From assembly GCF_021582875.1 (NCBI RefSeq), contig NZ_CP091138.1, positions 3,472,001-3,536,000 on the forward strand: a DNA stretch of 64,000 bases, written 5' to 3'. Below are positions 10,701 to 19,187 of the stretch, one piece after another. The translations under genes and the position numbers were made by a program. Source of the stretch: Microbacterium sp. KUDC0406 (lineage in GTDB: Bacteria; Actinomycetota; Actinomycetes; Actinomycetales; Microbacteriaceae). Within the stretch, counting starts at the first letter, position 1. Each line of letters begins with the position of its first letter. The notes under the pieces were generated by a model. The model ran no database searches and was not told the DNA's origin. It saw only the letters and a list, made by a program, of their open reading frames with translations.

Positions 10701-11918
10701 ATGGGCGCTTCGACAGGCTCTGCGACCCAGGTGCTCGGCACGGCTCTCGAGCCCCACGTCGCCACGAACTACGCACCGCTGCCGGTCGTCATCGCGCGCG
10801 CCGAGGGCGCGTGGGTGACGGATGTCGAGGGCAAGCGCTACCTCGACCTGCTGGCCGCCTACTCGGCCGTGAACTTCGGTCACCAGCACCCGGCCGTCGT
10901 CGCCGCGCTCACCGAGCAGCTCGGCCGCGTAGCGCTGACCAGCCGCGCGTTCATGAACGACCGTCTCGAGCCGTTCGCCGAGGCCCTGTCCCGGCTGTGC
11001 GGCAAGGAGATCGTGCTGCCGATGAACACCGGCGCCGAGGCCGTCGAGACCGGCATCAAGGTCGCGCGCGCCTGGGGCTACCGGGTGAAGGGTGTCGAGA
11101 ACGGCAAGGCCCGTGTGGTCGTCGCCAGGGGCAACTTCCACGGCCGCACCACCACGATCGTCAGCTTCAGCGACGACGAGGAGGCGCGCGCGCCGTTCGG
11201 CCCGTTCACGCCCGGTTTCGACCAGGTTCCGTACGGAGACGCGGATGCCATCGCCGCCGCCATCACCGATGACACGGTCGCGGTGCTCGTCGAGCCGATC
11301 CAGGGCGAGGCCGGCGTCATCATCCCGCCGGAGGGCTACCTTCGCCGCATCCGGGAGATCTGCGACGAGCGGAACGTGCTGTTCATCGCCGACGAGATCC
11401 AGTCCGGCCTCGGCCGGGTGGGCGAGACCTTCGCCTGCGACCGCGAGGGAGTCGTGCCCGACCTGTACCTGCTGGGCAAGGCGCTCGGCGGCGGCATCCT
11501 GCCGGTGTCGGCCGTCGTCGGCGACCGCGACGTGCTCGGCGTCATCCGCCCCGGCGAGCACGGCTCGACCTTCGGCGGCAACCCGCTGTCGGCGGCCGTC
11601 GGCCTGCGCGTCGTCGAGATGCTCGAGACCGGTGAGTTCCAGGAGCGCGCCCGCACGCTCGGCGAGCACCTCGCCGGCGCCCTCGAACCGCTGATCGGAC
11701 ACGGTGTGACCGCGGTGCGCATCGCAGGCCTGTGGGCCGGCGTCGACATCGATCCGGCGCTCGGCACCGGACGGGAGGTCGCCGAGAAGCTCATGGAGCG
11801 CGGCGTGCTCGTCAAGGACACGCATGGTCAGACCATCCGCATCGCGCCGCCGCTGGTGGTGCGTGCGATCGAGCTGGACTGGGCCGTCGAACAGCTCCGG
11901 CTGGTGCTCGAGGTCTGA
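10701..11918 (+). CDS. rocD: ornithine aminotransferase
   Basis: PLP-dependent class III aminotransferase converting ornithine and 2-oxoglutarate to glutamate-5-semialdehyde and glutamate; 405 residues, the usual size. The family pattern is clear: YLDLLAAYSAVNFGHQHP, LPMNTGAEAVETGIKVARAWGY, FHGRTTTIVSFSDD, IADEIQSGLGRVG, the PLP lysine at residue 260 (LLGKALGGG) and GEHGSTFGGNPLS. It starts one base after the preceding stop. A copy of the 24-bp repeat begins two codons after the ATG, so the first ten residues (MGASTGSATQ) are repeat-derived and probably dispensable. The product semialdehyde feeds the P5C dehydrogenase half of PutA. Confidence 0.95.
   Translation: MGASTGSATQVLGTALEPHVATNYAPLPVVIARAEGAWVTDVEGKRYLDLLAAYSAVNFGHQHPAVVAALTEQLGRVALTSRAFMNDRLEPFAEALSRLCGKEIVLPMNTGAEAVETGIKVARAWGYRVKGVENGKARVVVARGNFHGRTTTIVSFSDDEEARAPFGPFTPGFDQVPYGDADAIAAAITDDTVAVLVEPIQGEAGVIIPPEGYLRRIREICDERNVLFIADEIQSGLGRVGETFACDREGVVPDLYLLGKALGGGILPVSAVVGDRDVLGVIRPGEHGSTFGGNPLSAAVGLRVVEMLETGEFQERARTLGEHLAGALEPLIGHGVTAVRIAGLWAGVDIDPALGTGREVAEKLMERGVLVKDTHGQTIRIAPPLVVRAIELDWAVEQLRLVLEV
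10707..10730 (+). repeat. 24-bp PSTGSGTQ element, copy 4 (at the start of rocD)
   Basis: GCTTCGACAGGCTCTGCGAC followed by CCAG; three mismatches to the consensus. Read in frame as ASTGSATQ immediately after the start codon of rocD. Confidence 0.75.
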
Positions 11919-11941
11919 ACTCCCGGCTCCTCGTGAAGTGG

Positions 11942-12007
11942 GGCCCGCGGACTCTGGGGAAGTCCGCGGGCCTTGGGTACCCGCGGACTCTGGGGAAGCC
12001 CGCGGGG
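11942..12007. terminator. tandem hairpins downstream of rocD
   Basis: A 12-bp perfect stem (GGCCCGCGGACT, seven-base loop CTGGGGA, matching arm 11961-11972) is followed by a nearly identical second hairpin (CCCGCGGACT ... GCCCGCGGG, about 11980-12007). They lie between the convergent rocD and the small gene at 12019 and probably end transcription from both sides. No T-run follows, as is common for actinobacterial terminators. Confidence 0.7.
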
Positions 12008-12018
12008 CTGGAGGGGCG

Positions 12019-12297
12019 TCAGGCCGGGGTGTCGTCGGGGTCGAGACTCTTCAGCGCATCGGCTTCGACGGCGGTATCGGCCTCGAGCTGGTCCTCGGTG
12101 TTCGCGTCACCGCCGAGCGGTGCGTCCTGCCCGCCGCTGTATCGTCCGTCCGGGGCGGTGTTGTGCGCCGGGTTGTCCTCCGGAAGGCCGGTGTGCCCGC
12201 CGGGCAGCCGGGGCTCGCCGCTGCCCGCCGGATCCTGGCCCGGAGTGTGCGGGTACTGCCCGGCATGCTGATGGCTCTCGTTCTGCGGATCGCTCAT
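12019..12297 (-). CDS. small acidic hypothetical protein
   Basis: A 92-residue hydrophilic protein rich in Gly, Pro, Asp and His (MSDPQNESHQHAGQYPHTPG at the start, TPA at the end). No hydrophobic segment; probably soluble and disordered. The ATG is preceded by TACCCT six bases upstream (leaderless pattern), and both lie within a strong palindrome. It follows the BCCT carrier gene on the same strand. Function unknown. Confidence 0.6.
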   Translation of the reverse strand: MSDPQNESHQHAGQYPHTPGQDPAGSGEPRLPGGHTGLPEDNPAHNTAPDGRYSGGQDAPLGGDANTEDQLEADTAVEADALKSLDPDDTPA

Positions 12298-12329
12298 GCC
12301 GGCAGGGTAGCGTGCCGGCATGAGCGATC
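12288..12329. promoter_or_regulatory. perfect 17-bp inverted repeat spanning a start codon
   Basis: Left arm GATCGCTCATGCCGGCA (12288-12304), eight-base loop GGGTAGCG, exact complementary right arm 12313-12329. The start codon of the small gene lies in the left arm and its -10-like hexamer lies across the arm/loop border. It also follows the BCCT stop by 20 bases, so it may act as terminator, attenuator or operator. Confidence 0.6.
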
Positions 12330-12349
12330 GCACAGGGCATTGACAGCGG

Positions 12350-14230
12350 TCATTCCTTGAGGAAGGGCCCGGTGTCCTGCTGAGGCACGGTCGGATCGTC
12401 GAGGCCGGCCAGCTCGTCCTCGCCGACCAGCTCGTCGATGTCGAGCGTCGAGGGGGACGCGTCGCCGCGGTTCTCCAGGGACAGGGCACCGGGAGTGATG
12501 CGGATCGGCTCCGTCGGCGCCACAGGCAGGCCGAAGCGGCGCTGGATCTTGCGCATCCAGCGCGGCTGCGCACCCAGCAGACCGGTCTCGTCGTGCGATT
12601 CGACCTCGAGGCCGTAGTACTCGCCGATCCGGTCGATGAACTGGGCGCGTTCGGCCTTCGCGTACGCCCGCCGCTCGCGGGTGAACGCCACGACGGTCGA
12701 CCAGCACATCAGCAGCATCACCACCGAGAACGGCAGGGCGATCGTGATCGCCGCGGTCTGCAGCGCCGTGAGGCCGCCCGACAGCAGCAGCGAGATCGCC
12801 AGCAGCGCGGTGATCACGACGAAGAACGTGCGGATCCAGCGCTTCGGCTCCGGCTTGCCGCCGGTGGCGATCATGCCCATCACCAGTGCGCCGGAGTCCG
12901 CCGAGGTGACGAAGAAGATCGCGAGCAGCACGATGGCGCCGATACTGACGATCGCCGACCCCGGCACGTGCTGCAGCATCTCGAACAGCGCCCCCTGCAG
13001 GTCGACCTCGCCGTCGGGGCCGGTCAGGGTGCCCGGGTTCGCCAGCTCCATCGCCAGTGCGGAGCCGCCGAGCACCGAGAACCAGAGGATGCCGAGCAGG
13101 GTCGGGACCAGGATCACGCCGATCACGAACTCGCGCACCGTGCGGCCCTTCGAGACGCGGGCGATGAAGATGCCCACGAACGGCGCCCACGAGATCCACC
13201 AGCCCCAGTAGAACGACGTCCAGGACGCTTGCCACTGCTCTCCGGCCTCGCCCTGGAACGCGCTGACGTTGAACGAGAGCCCGACGAAGTTCTGGATGTA
13301 GTAGCCGATCGACTGCACGAAGTCGCGCAGCAGGAACTCGGTGGGCCCGACGGCCAGCAGGTACAGCACGAGCAGCCCCGCGAGCACGAGGTTGGCGTTC
13401 GACAGCCACTTCATGCCCTTGGTCACGCCGGAAAGCACCGACATCAGCACGAACACCGAGATGATCAGGATGAGGATGATCTGCGTGGTCTCGTCGGGAT
13501 CGGCGATGCCGGCCGTGTGCAGCCCCGAGCTCATCTGCAGCACGCCGAGACCGAGCGAGGTCGCCACGCCGAACAGGGTGCCGACGAGGGCGATGACATC
13601 GATCGCGTGCCCCCAGCCGCCCTCGACCCGCTTGCCGAGCAGCGGCTCGAGGGTCCAGCGGATCGACACCGGACGGCGGCGGCGGTGGATGGCGTATGCC
13701 AGAGCCAGGCCGATCACCACGTAGATCGACCAGGCGTGCACGCCCCAGTGCAGGTACGTCTGCCCGAGCGCGGCCTGCGCCAGCTGCTCCGGCGTGCCGG
13801 TGACGCCCGGGCGCGGATTCGTGAAGTGGCTGAGCGGCTCGCTCACTCCGTAGAAGACCAGGCCGATGCCCATGCCCGCTGCGAACAGCAGCGAGAACCA
13901 GCTCATCAGCGAGAACTCCGGCTCCTCGTCGTCGCGTCCGAGTTTGATGTCGCCGAACCGGCTGAAGCCGAGGAACAGGCAGAACGCGACGAAGAACGCC
14001 GCGATCAGCACGTAGTACCAGTTGAAGGCGTTGACGATCGTGGTCTGGATCGTCTGGAACAGCGCCTCGGCGACGGCCGGCGCCAGCAGCGCGAACAGCA
14101 CGAACAGCACGACGATCGCCGCGGAGGGCCAGAACACCCACCTCAGCACCTGTGGTTCCCGGCGCTTCGCTTCCGGCCTCGTTCTCTGCGCCGTCTGCGT
14201 CGGATCAGCCCCGCCCTTGTCTCCGGTCAT
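12350..14230 (-). CDS. BCCT-family betaine/choline/carnitine transporter
   Basis: Secondary carrier of compatible solutes (glycine betaine, choline or related), 626 residues with 12 predicted helices. Family signatures: GMGIGLVFYGVSEPLSHF, LHWGVHAWSIYVVIGLALAY and the Trp-rich WTSFYWGWWISWAPFVGIFI followed by ARVSKGRTVREF. The GMGIG form of the first motif is typical of sodium-coupled members such as BetP. There is an N-terminal polar tail of about 30 residues and an acidic C-terminal extension of about 90 residues after the last helix, the part that senses osmotic stress in BetP. TAGCGT lies six bases before the ATG with no Shine-Dalgarno, suggesting a leaderless message. Substrate not certain. 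Confidence 0.92.
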   Translation of the reverse strand: MTGDKGGADPTQTAQRTRPEAKRREPQVLRWVFWPSAAIVVLFVLFALLAPAVAEALFQTIQTTIVNAFNWYYVLIAAFFVAFCLFLGFSRFGDIKLGRDDEEPEFSLMSWFSLLFAAGMGIGLVFYGVSEPLSHFTNPRPGVTGTPEQLAQAALGQTYLHWGVHAWSIYVVIGLALAYAIHRRRRPVSIRWTLEPLLGKRVEGGWGHAIDVIALVGTLFGVATSLGLGVLQMSSGLHTAGIADPDETTQIILILIISVFVLMSVLSGVTKGMKWLSNANLVLAGLLVLYLLAVGPTEFLLRDFVQSIGYYIQNFVGLSFNVSAFQGEAGEQWQASWTSFYWGWWISWAPFVGIFIARVSKGRTVREFVIGVILVPTLLGILWFSVLGGSALAMELANPGTLTGPDGEVDLQGALFEMLQHVPGSAIVSIGAIVLLAIFFVTSADSGALVMGMIATGGKPEPKRWIRTFFVVITALLAISLLLSGGLTALQTAAITIALPFSVVMLLMCWSTVVAFTRERRAYAKAERAQFIDRIGEYYGLEVESHDETGLLGAQPRWMRKIQRRFGLPVAPTEPIRITPGALSLENRGDASPSTLDIDELVGEDELAGLDDPTVPQQDTGPFLKE

Positions 14231-14286
14231 GCGTACACGCTATCCGCGGGCTCTTCCCGGCGACAGGGTATGCAGGGCGCGTCGGA

Positions 14287-14739
14287 TCAGTCGGCCAGGA
14301 GCTGCTCGGCGCGCTGCGTCTCCCACTCGTCGATCAGCTGCGGCATCCGCCGCGCCATGAACCGGAAGAACTCGGCCATCTCCCCGGCGCGCACCGTGGC
14401 CGCGTGATCCGCCGAATGCGCGGCGCCGATCTCGTCGATGTAGCCGGCGAGGCGCTCATAGACCGGGGAGTTGCTCGCCATCATCCCGTACCAGGCATCC
14501 GAGATGATCTCGTAGCGGGCGAGGCGCTGATCGGGGCGGGAGACCCGGCGGATGATGTGCAGGGTCTGCAGGTAGCGGACCGCGCCCGACACGGCGGCAG
14601 CGCTCACGCCGAGGCGATCGCCGAGCTCGCCCGCGGTGTAGCCGCCGGAGGGCGCGGCGATCAGCGCCATCATCACGCGTGCCGGCATCCTCGGAAAGCC
14701 GACCGCGGTGATCACCGCGGCCGCGCCCTCCGGCGGCAT
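14287..14739 (-). CDS. MarR/GbsR-like transcriptional regulator
   Basis: A 150-residue winged-helix regulator: FPRMPARVMMALIAAPSGGY, the helix-turn-helix TAGELGDRLGVSAAAVSGAVRYL, then the wing RRVSRPDQRLARYEI and a C-terminal helical region ending IDEWETQRAEQLL. It follows the ABC permease on the same strand and probably represses this exporter. The start is uncertain: the ATG used here has no ribosome-binding site, while an ATG at 14779 with AAAGGA upstream is in another frame, so one base could be missing in the first 15 codons. Confidence 0.8.
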   Translation of the reverse strand: MPPEGAAAVITAVGFPRMPARVMMALIAAPSGGYTAGELGDRLGVSAAAVSGAVRYLQTLHIIRRVSRPDQRLARYEIISDAWYGMMASNSPVYERLAGYIDEIGAAHSADHAATVRAGEMAEFFRFMARRMPQLIDEWETQRAEQLLAD

Positions 14740-14805
14740 CCACGCCGAGGTGCGCGATGCTGTCGTCCTCGCCCGTCATGGTCCCATCCTTTCACCCGGG
14801 GACGG

Positions 14806-16416
14806 TCAGGCCACCGGATGCAGCTCGCGCCGGCGCATCAGCGACAGGGATGCCACGGCACCGACGACGACCGCGAGCACGAGCCACCACAGGCCGCGCA
14901 GATCGACATCGCCGTTCGCGACGATCGGCGAGACCGCGAACGGCGAGAACCTGGTGGTCCACTCCGGCAGCCCGAACAGCGGTCCGAACATCCCGAACAC
15001 CGTCGCGAGCAGCACCGCCGCCCATGCCAGAGGGATGGTCGCCCTCGGGATCAGCACGAACAGGACGGCGGCGATCAGGATGAACACGCAGGCGGCGAGG
15101 GCCTGCCCGAGTCCCACCACGGTGACCACGCGGAACAGTTCGGCCTCGCCCTCGTTCGCGACCAGGCCCAGGTAGGCCGCGCCCATCGCGGCGCCGGCGA
15201 TGATGAGCACCGCGACGGTGGCCACGAGCACGTAGTCGGCGAGCCATCGGACACGGCCCACGGGCTGTGCGAGCACGTTCTCGGCGGTGCCGTGCGCCTC
15301 CTCCTGCCGCGCGCGGACCACGATCTGCACGGCGGCGCAGGCGGCGAGCACTCCCAGCATCGTGAAGAACACCGTGATCAGAGTCTCGTCGATCGACCCG
15401 GCCTGCGCGATCTTGTTCAGAATGTCCTCGACGGCGGGGTTGGAACCGGAGATCTCGCCGGCGAGCCCGCTCAGGGTCGTGGCCAGGATGCCGAGCAGCG
15501 CGCCACCGACGGCCCAGCCGATGATGCCGCTGTAGGTGAGGCGCCACACCAGGGCATGCGGGCTGGCGAGGGTGCCGCGGGCGTACCGGCGTCCGACGCG
15601 CGCGGGGACGAACCCCTCGCCCATGTCGCGCACGGACTGCAGGGCGATCGCGACCGCCGCCAGTACCAGCCCGAACGCGAGACCGAACAGGGCCGGCCAC
15701 CAGTCGTTCGCATCGTACGGCCGGGCCTGCTCCGCCCAGCCGAACGGCGACAGCCACACCGGCCACGCGCTCTCGATGCTGGTCAGATCGTCGCTGGGCG
15801 TGCCCGCGACGTTGCCGATGCCGTTCACCAGGAACGTGGCGACGAGGATCCAGACGGTGAGGGCGTTCGCCCCGCGCGAGGTGCGCATCAGCTGTGCGGC
15901 CATCAGCCCGATGCCGAGGAACGCGATGCCCGTCGTGGCCGTTACCGCGCCGGTCAGCCAGGAGCCCTCTGCGTCGACACCGGATCCGATGAGGGATGCT
16001 GCGACCAGCAGTCCGAGCACGAGGTTCGCCGCCAGCCCGAGGATGAGCGTCGCCACGGTCGGCCTGAAGCGCCCGGCCGGGGTGGCGGCGACGAGTTCGG
16101 AGCGTCCAGCCTCCTCGTCGCCGCGGGTGTGCCGCACCGCGAGGAAGGTACTCATGAGTGCGGCGAGCATGGTCAGCCAGGGCAGGATCTCGAAGGAGAG
16201 GAACGCGCCCTCCGACGCCCCGGAGGGCAGCCCGCGGAACATCATGATGACCGGGTTGGCCATCACCGCGGCGAGCACATCGACGCGGTCGGCGTGCGTG
16301 GAGTACGACTGGGTGACCCCGGCGAAGCCGGCGGCGGCCATCAGCACGGTGGCGAGGATCCAGAGCAGCAGCTGCAGCCAGTCCCGGCGCAGACGCTGCT
16401 TCAGCAGAGTGATCAT
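14806..16416 (-). CDS. ABC exporter membrane subunit (antibiotic exporter type)
   Basis: A 536-residue permease with about 12 hydrophobic helices in two halves, each beginning with an amphipathic stretch (LLKQRLRRDWLQLLLWILAT; ALVWRLTYSGIIGWAVGGAL). The motif VRHTRGDEEAGRSELVAATP is repeated as VRARQEEAHGTAENVLAQPV, typical of polyketide/tetronasin-type exporters. Its start overlaps the stop of the ATPase gene by four bases, so the two form one ABC exporter for a toxic or signalling compound. The substrate cannot be read from the sequence. Confidence 0.87.
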   Translation of the reverse strand: MITLLKQRLRRDWLQLLLWILATVLMAAAGFAGVTQSYSTHADRVDVLAAVMANPVIMMFRGLPSGASEGAFLSFEILPWLTMLAALMSTFLAVRHTRGDEEAGRSELVAATPAGRFRPTVATLILGLAANLVLGLLVAASLIGSGVDAEGSWLTGAVTATTGIAFLGIGLMAAQLMRTSRGANALTVWILVATFLVNGIGNVAGTPSDDLTSIESAWPVWLSPFGWAEQARPYDANDWWPALFGLAFGLVLAAVAIALQSVRDMGEGFVPARVGRRYARGTLASPHALVWRLTYSGIIGWAVGGALLGILATTLSGLAGEISGSNPAVEDILNKIAQAGSIDETLITVFFTMLGVLAACAAVQIVVRARQEEAHGTAENVLAQPVGRVRWLADYVLVATVAVLIIAGAAMGAAYLGLVANEGEAELFRVVTVVGLGQALAACVFILIAAVLFVLIPRATIPLAWAAVLLATVFGMFGPLFGLPEWTTRFSPFAVSPIVANGDVDLRGLWWLVLAVVVGAVASLSLMRRRELHPVA

Positions 16417-17399
16417 CGCGACACCTTCTCGTGGGCGCGGCGCGACCTTCGCGGGTGGGTCCCTGAGCCTGTCGAAGGGTCCTCGGCGGCGCGGAGGGCG
16501 GCGAGATCGTCGCCGTAGTGCCGCAGGAACAGCTCCTCGAGGGAGGGCGGCTCGATCCGCAGGCCAGGGACGGCGCGCTGCGAGAGCACCGGAAGCACGG
16601 CGGGGATGGCATCGCTGTCGACGGTGAACCGGGCGCGACCCTCTCCGACGGCGCCGTCGTGCGCCTCGGGGAGGCCGGCGAGGGCGGAGGCATCCGTCGC
16701 CTCGAACGACACCTCGGTGCGCGTCAGGTGGCGCAGCTCGGAGAGCGTGCCGCTCTCGACGATCCTGCCGGCACGGATGATGCTGACGCGGTCGCAGAGC
16801 AGCTCGACCTCGGAGAGGATGTGGCTGGACAGCAGCACGGTCGCACCGGCGTCGTGCAGCCGGTGCATCTCGTCGCGGAAGACGACCTCCATCAGCGGGT
16901 CCAGCCCGCTGGTCGGCTCGTCGAGGATGTAAAGCTCGGCGGGCACGGCGAACGCGGCGATGAGTGCGACCTTCTGCCGGTTGCCCTTCGAGTAGGCGCG
17001 CCCCTTCTTGCGGGGGTCGAACTGGAAGGCGGCCATCAGCCGCTCCCGTTCGGCGCGGTAGTCACGGTCCTTGGTGTTCGCCCCGCGCAGGCGGGCGAGG
17101 AAGTCGATCGCCTCACCGCCGAAGAGGTTCGGCCATACGCTGACGTCGCCCGGCACGTAGGCGATGCGCCGGTGCAGGCGGGACGCCGCGTGCCACGGCT
17201 CTTCACCGAACACGGAGGCCTCCCCGCCGGAGCGGCGGGCGAGGCCCAGCAGGATGCGGATCGTGGTGGACTTGCCTGCGCCGTTCGGGCCGAGGAAGCC
17301 GTGCACCTGACCGGCTTCCACCTCGAGGTCGAGTCCGTCGAGCGCGTGCACGCGACCGTAGGTCTTGGTCAGACCGCGCGTGCTGATGATGGTGTTCAT
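16413..17399 (-). CDS. ABC exporter ATP-binding subunit
   Basis: A 328-residue ATPase: Walker A GPNGAGKST (about residue 37), signature YSKGNRQK, Walker B LYILDEPTSGLDP, H-loop LSSHIL. The region after about residue 220 is the C-terminal domain common in drug-exporter ATPases. Near the C-terminus a 24-bp repeat copy adds DPSTGSGTH before a basic tail. First gene of the operon ATPase, permease, regulator. The upstream region holds a TTCATGAATTCGTGAA palindrome. Confidence 0.92.
   Translation of the reverse strand: MNTIISTRGLTKTYGRVHALDGLDLEVEAGQVHGFLGPNGAGKSTTIRILLGLARRSGGEASVFGEEPWHAASRLHRRIAYVPGDVSVWPNLFGGEAIDFLARLRGANTKDRDYRAERERLMAAFQFDPRKKGRAYSKGNRQKVALIAAFAVPAELYILDEPTSGLDPLMEVVFRDEMHRLHDAGATVLLSSHILSEVELLCDRVSIIRAGRIVESGTLSELRHLTRTEVSFEATDASALAGLPEAHDGAVGEGRARFTVDSDAIPAVLPVLSQRAVPGLRIEPPSLEELFLRHYGDDLAALRAAEDPSTGSGTHPRRSRRAHEKVSR
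16456..16478 (-). repeat. 24-bp PSTGSGTQ element, copy 5
   Basis: Reverse complement of CCTTCGACAGGCTCAGGGAC plus CCA, read in frame as PSTGSGTH in the C-terminal tail of the ABC ATPase. It has the same orientation relative to the gene as the copies in putA. Confidence 0.83.
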
Positions 17400-17420
17400 G
17401 AGAGGCGACGGTACACCTAT

Positions 17421-17436
17421 TTCATGAATTCGTGAA
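17421..17436. promoter_or_regulatory. probable operator upstream of the ABC exporter operon
   Basis: TTCATGAATTCGTGAA is a 16-bp palindrome with a single mismatched pair, followed at once by another half-site (CTACGTGAA). It lies 22 bases upstream of the ATPase start codon in a locally AT-rich stretch, where a MarR-type repressor would bind. Confidence 0.5.
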
Positions 17437-17513
17437 CTACGTGAATGCGATCCTGACGAAACCCTCGCGAAACCCTCGCCGATGCCGTTCGCCGATGCCG
17501 TTCGCCTGCCAGT

Positions 17514-17570
17514 TCCGGTCTCACTCGTTGTGGGTGCTCCGGCCGAACACCCACAACGAGTGAGACCGGA
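17514..17570. terminator. 23-bp perfect hairpin (CCGGTCTCACTCG family, copy 1)
   Basis: Arm TCCGGTCTCACTCGTTGTGG plus GTG, 11-base loop CTCCGGCCGAA, exact complementary arm. It lies 13 bases after the stop of the sulfite-oxidase-like gene (minus strand) and probably terminates it. The same arm sequence recurs in degenerate form at 50494, 50658, 51354 and 51459. Confidence 0.75.
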
Positions 17571-17582
17571 GCCAGGGGGGCA

Positions 17583-19187
17583 TCAGCCGACCGAGACGGC
17601 CACCGTGTGCCAGCCCGTCGCGCCGTCCGGTGCCGGGGGAGCGGATGCCCCGGTCTGGGCCTCTCCGTCGGAACCGATCGCGCGGCAGCGGAGCTCGTGC
17701 TCGCCGGCATCCGCCTGCCAGGGCAGCACCCACTGCACCCAGGTGTCGTCCGAGATCGCGCTGGCCAGCTCCGCGCGCTGCCAGGGGCCGTCGTCGATCT
17801 GCACCTCGACACCGGAGACGCCGGCGTGTGGCTGCCACGCGACGCCGGCGATCATGGTGTCGCCGGACGGGATCGGGGTGCGGGCGCGCGGCACGTCGAT
17901 GCGGGACTGCAGCTTGATCGGCCCCTTCGCGGACCAGCCGCGGTCGGTCCAGTAGGCCGTCGCGCGGTCGAACCGGGTCACCTCGAGATCGGTGACCCAT
18001 TTCGTCGCCGACACGTAGCCGTACAGCCCCGGTACGACCATCCGCACCGGGAATCCGTGTTCGAGCGGCAACGGCTCGCCGTTCATGCCAATGGCGAGCA
18101 GCGCGTCGCGGTCGTCGGTGAGCGCCTCGAGCGGAGTGCCGGCGGTGAACCCGTCGACCGAGGTGGAGAGCACCATGTCGGCGTCGGCATCGGGCTGCGC
18201 CCGCTTCAGCAGTTCACGGATCGGGTAGCCGAGCCACACCGCGTTGCCGACCAGGTCTCCGCCGACGGTGTTCGACACGCACGACAGGGTGACGGCCGTC
18301 TCCTGGAGGGGCAGTGCGAGCAGCTCGTCCCAGGTCAGTGTCACCTCGTGGGCGACCAGACCGTGGATGCGCAGTCGCCAATCGACGGGATCCACCGAGG
18401 GCACGACGAGGGCAGTGTCGATGCGGTAGAAGTCCTGGTTCGGCGTGATCAGCGGGGTGAGTCCGGGGGTGCCGAGTTCGGCATCCGCCGGGGTCGCCGG
18501 GGCGGGGGAGGCCGCGCGGGGCAGGCGGATGGCTTCGCGGACCGCGGTGACGGCCGTCGAGCCGGCACGGGCCAGCGAGCCGGCTGCGGCGAGGACGGCT
18601 CCGGCCACCGCGGTGCCGGTGGCCCAGGCGAGGAACCTGCGGCGGGACACGGTGCCGGTTCCCGATACGGATGCAGGCACGCTGTCGCGTTCGTCGGCGG
18701 ACACGCCGGGCATCGTGCCTGCAGGTGTGCTTCCTGCCTGCATCCGTTGCGCGGCGACGGGGACGAGGCGCATGAGCAGGCGCAGGGCGACCGCGGCCGC
18801 AGTGCCGGCGAGCACCGACGGGACCCAGGCGGTGAATCCGGCATCCGGTCTGGTGAGGGCGAGGATGCCGACGCCGACCCCGAGAACGGCGAACGCGATG
18901 ACTCCGGACCTCGGCCAGCGGGCCTCGCAGAGGCCGGCGACGGCCGATGCTGCGAGCAGCACGATGCCGATCCCCACCAGCAGTGCGATCTTGTCGTTCG
19001 TGCCGAACCACGCGATCGCGGTGTCCTTCGCCCAGGCGGGTGCGGCGTCGATCAGCGCACCGCCGACGACCGCGAACGGACTCGACGTCGGGGCGAACAG
19101 CGCGGCGACCAGCTCTCCGGCCCCCGCGCCGAGGAGCGCCGCTGCGACTCCCGCCGCTGCGGCTGCCCACCGTGCCGACCCGCCCAT
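17583..19187 (-). CDS. membrane-anchored molybdopterin (sulfite-oxidase-like) oxidoreductase
   Basis: About 534 residues. The N-terminal 160 residues form four hydrophobic segments, followed by a second anchor at VSRRRFLAWATGTAVAGAVL, which looks like a Tat-type RR motif retained as an anchor. The rest is the oxidoreductase molybdopterin domain: LTPLITPNQDFYRIDTALVV, VTLTWDELLALP, the Mo-ligand Cys in VTLSCVSNTVGGDLVGNAVW, VRMVVPGLYGYVSATKWVTD, and the C-terminal Mo-co dimerisation domain (GVAWQPHAGVSGVEVQIDDG). The electron acceptor and substrate are unknown; sulfite, peptide methionine sulfoxide or other S/N-oxides are possible. The start used has TACCCT six bases upstream (leaderless pattern); an ATG at 19253 would add 22 residues. 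Confidence 0.85.
   Translation of the reverse strand: MGGSARWAAAAAGVAAALLGAGAGELVAALFAPTSSPFAVVGGALIDAAPAWAKDTAIAWFGTNDKIALLVGIGIVLLAASAVAGLCEARWPRSGVIAFAVLGVGVGILALTRPDAGFTAWVPSVLAGTAAAVALRLLMRLVPVAAQRMQAGSTPAGTMPGVSADERDSVPASVSGTGTVSRRRFLAWATGTAVAGAVLAAAGSLARAGSTAVTAVREAIRLPRAASPAPATPADAELGTPGLTPLITPNQDFYRIDTALVVPSVDPVDWRLRIHGLVAHEVTLTWDELLALPLQETAVTLSCVSNTVGGDLVGNAVWLGYPIRELLKRAQPDADADMVLSTSVDGFTAGTPLEALTDDRDALLAIGMNGEPLPLEHGFPVRMVVPGLYGYVSATKWVTDLEVTRFDRATAYWTDRGWSAKGPIKLQSRIDVPRARTPIPSGDTMIAGVAWQPHAGVSGVEVQIDDGPWQRAELASAISDDTWVQWVLPWQADAGEHELRCRAIGSDGEAQTGASAPPAPDGATGWHTVAVSVG

Noticed and set aside
17514..17570. Classical T-tract intrinsic terminator
   Set aside because: The stem is perfect, but no T-run follows on either strand, so I call it only a probable actinobacterial-type hairpin terminator.
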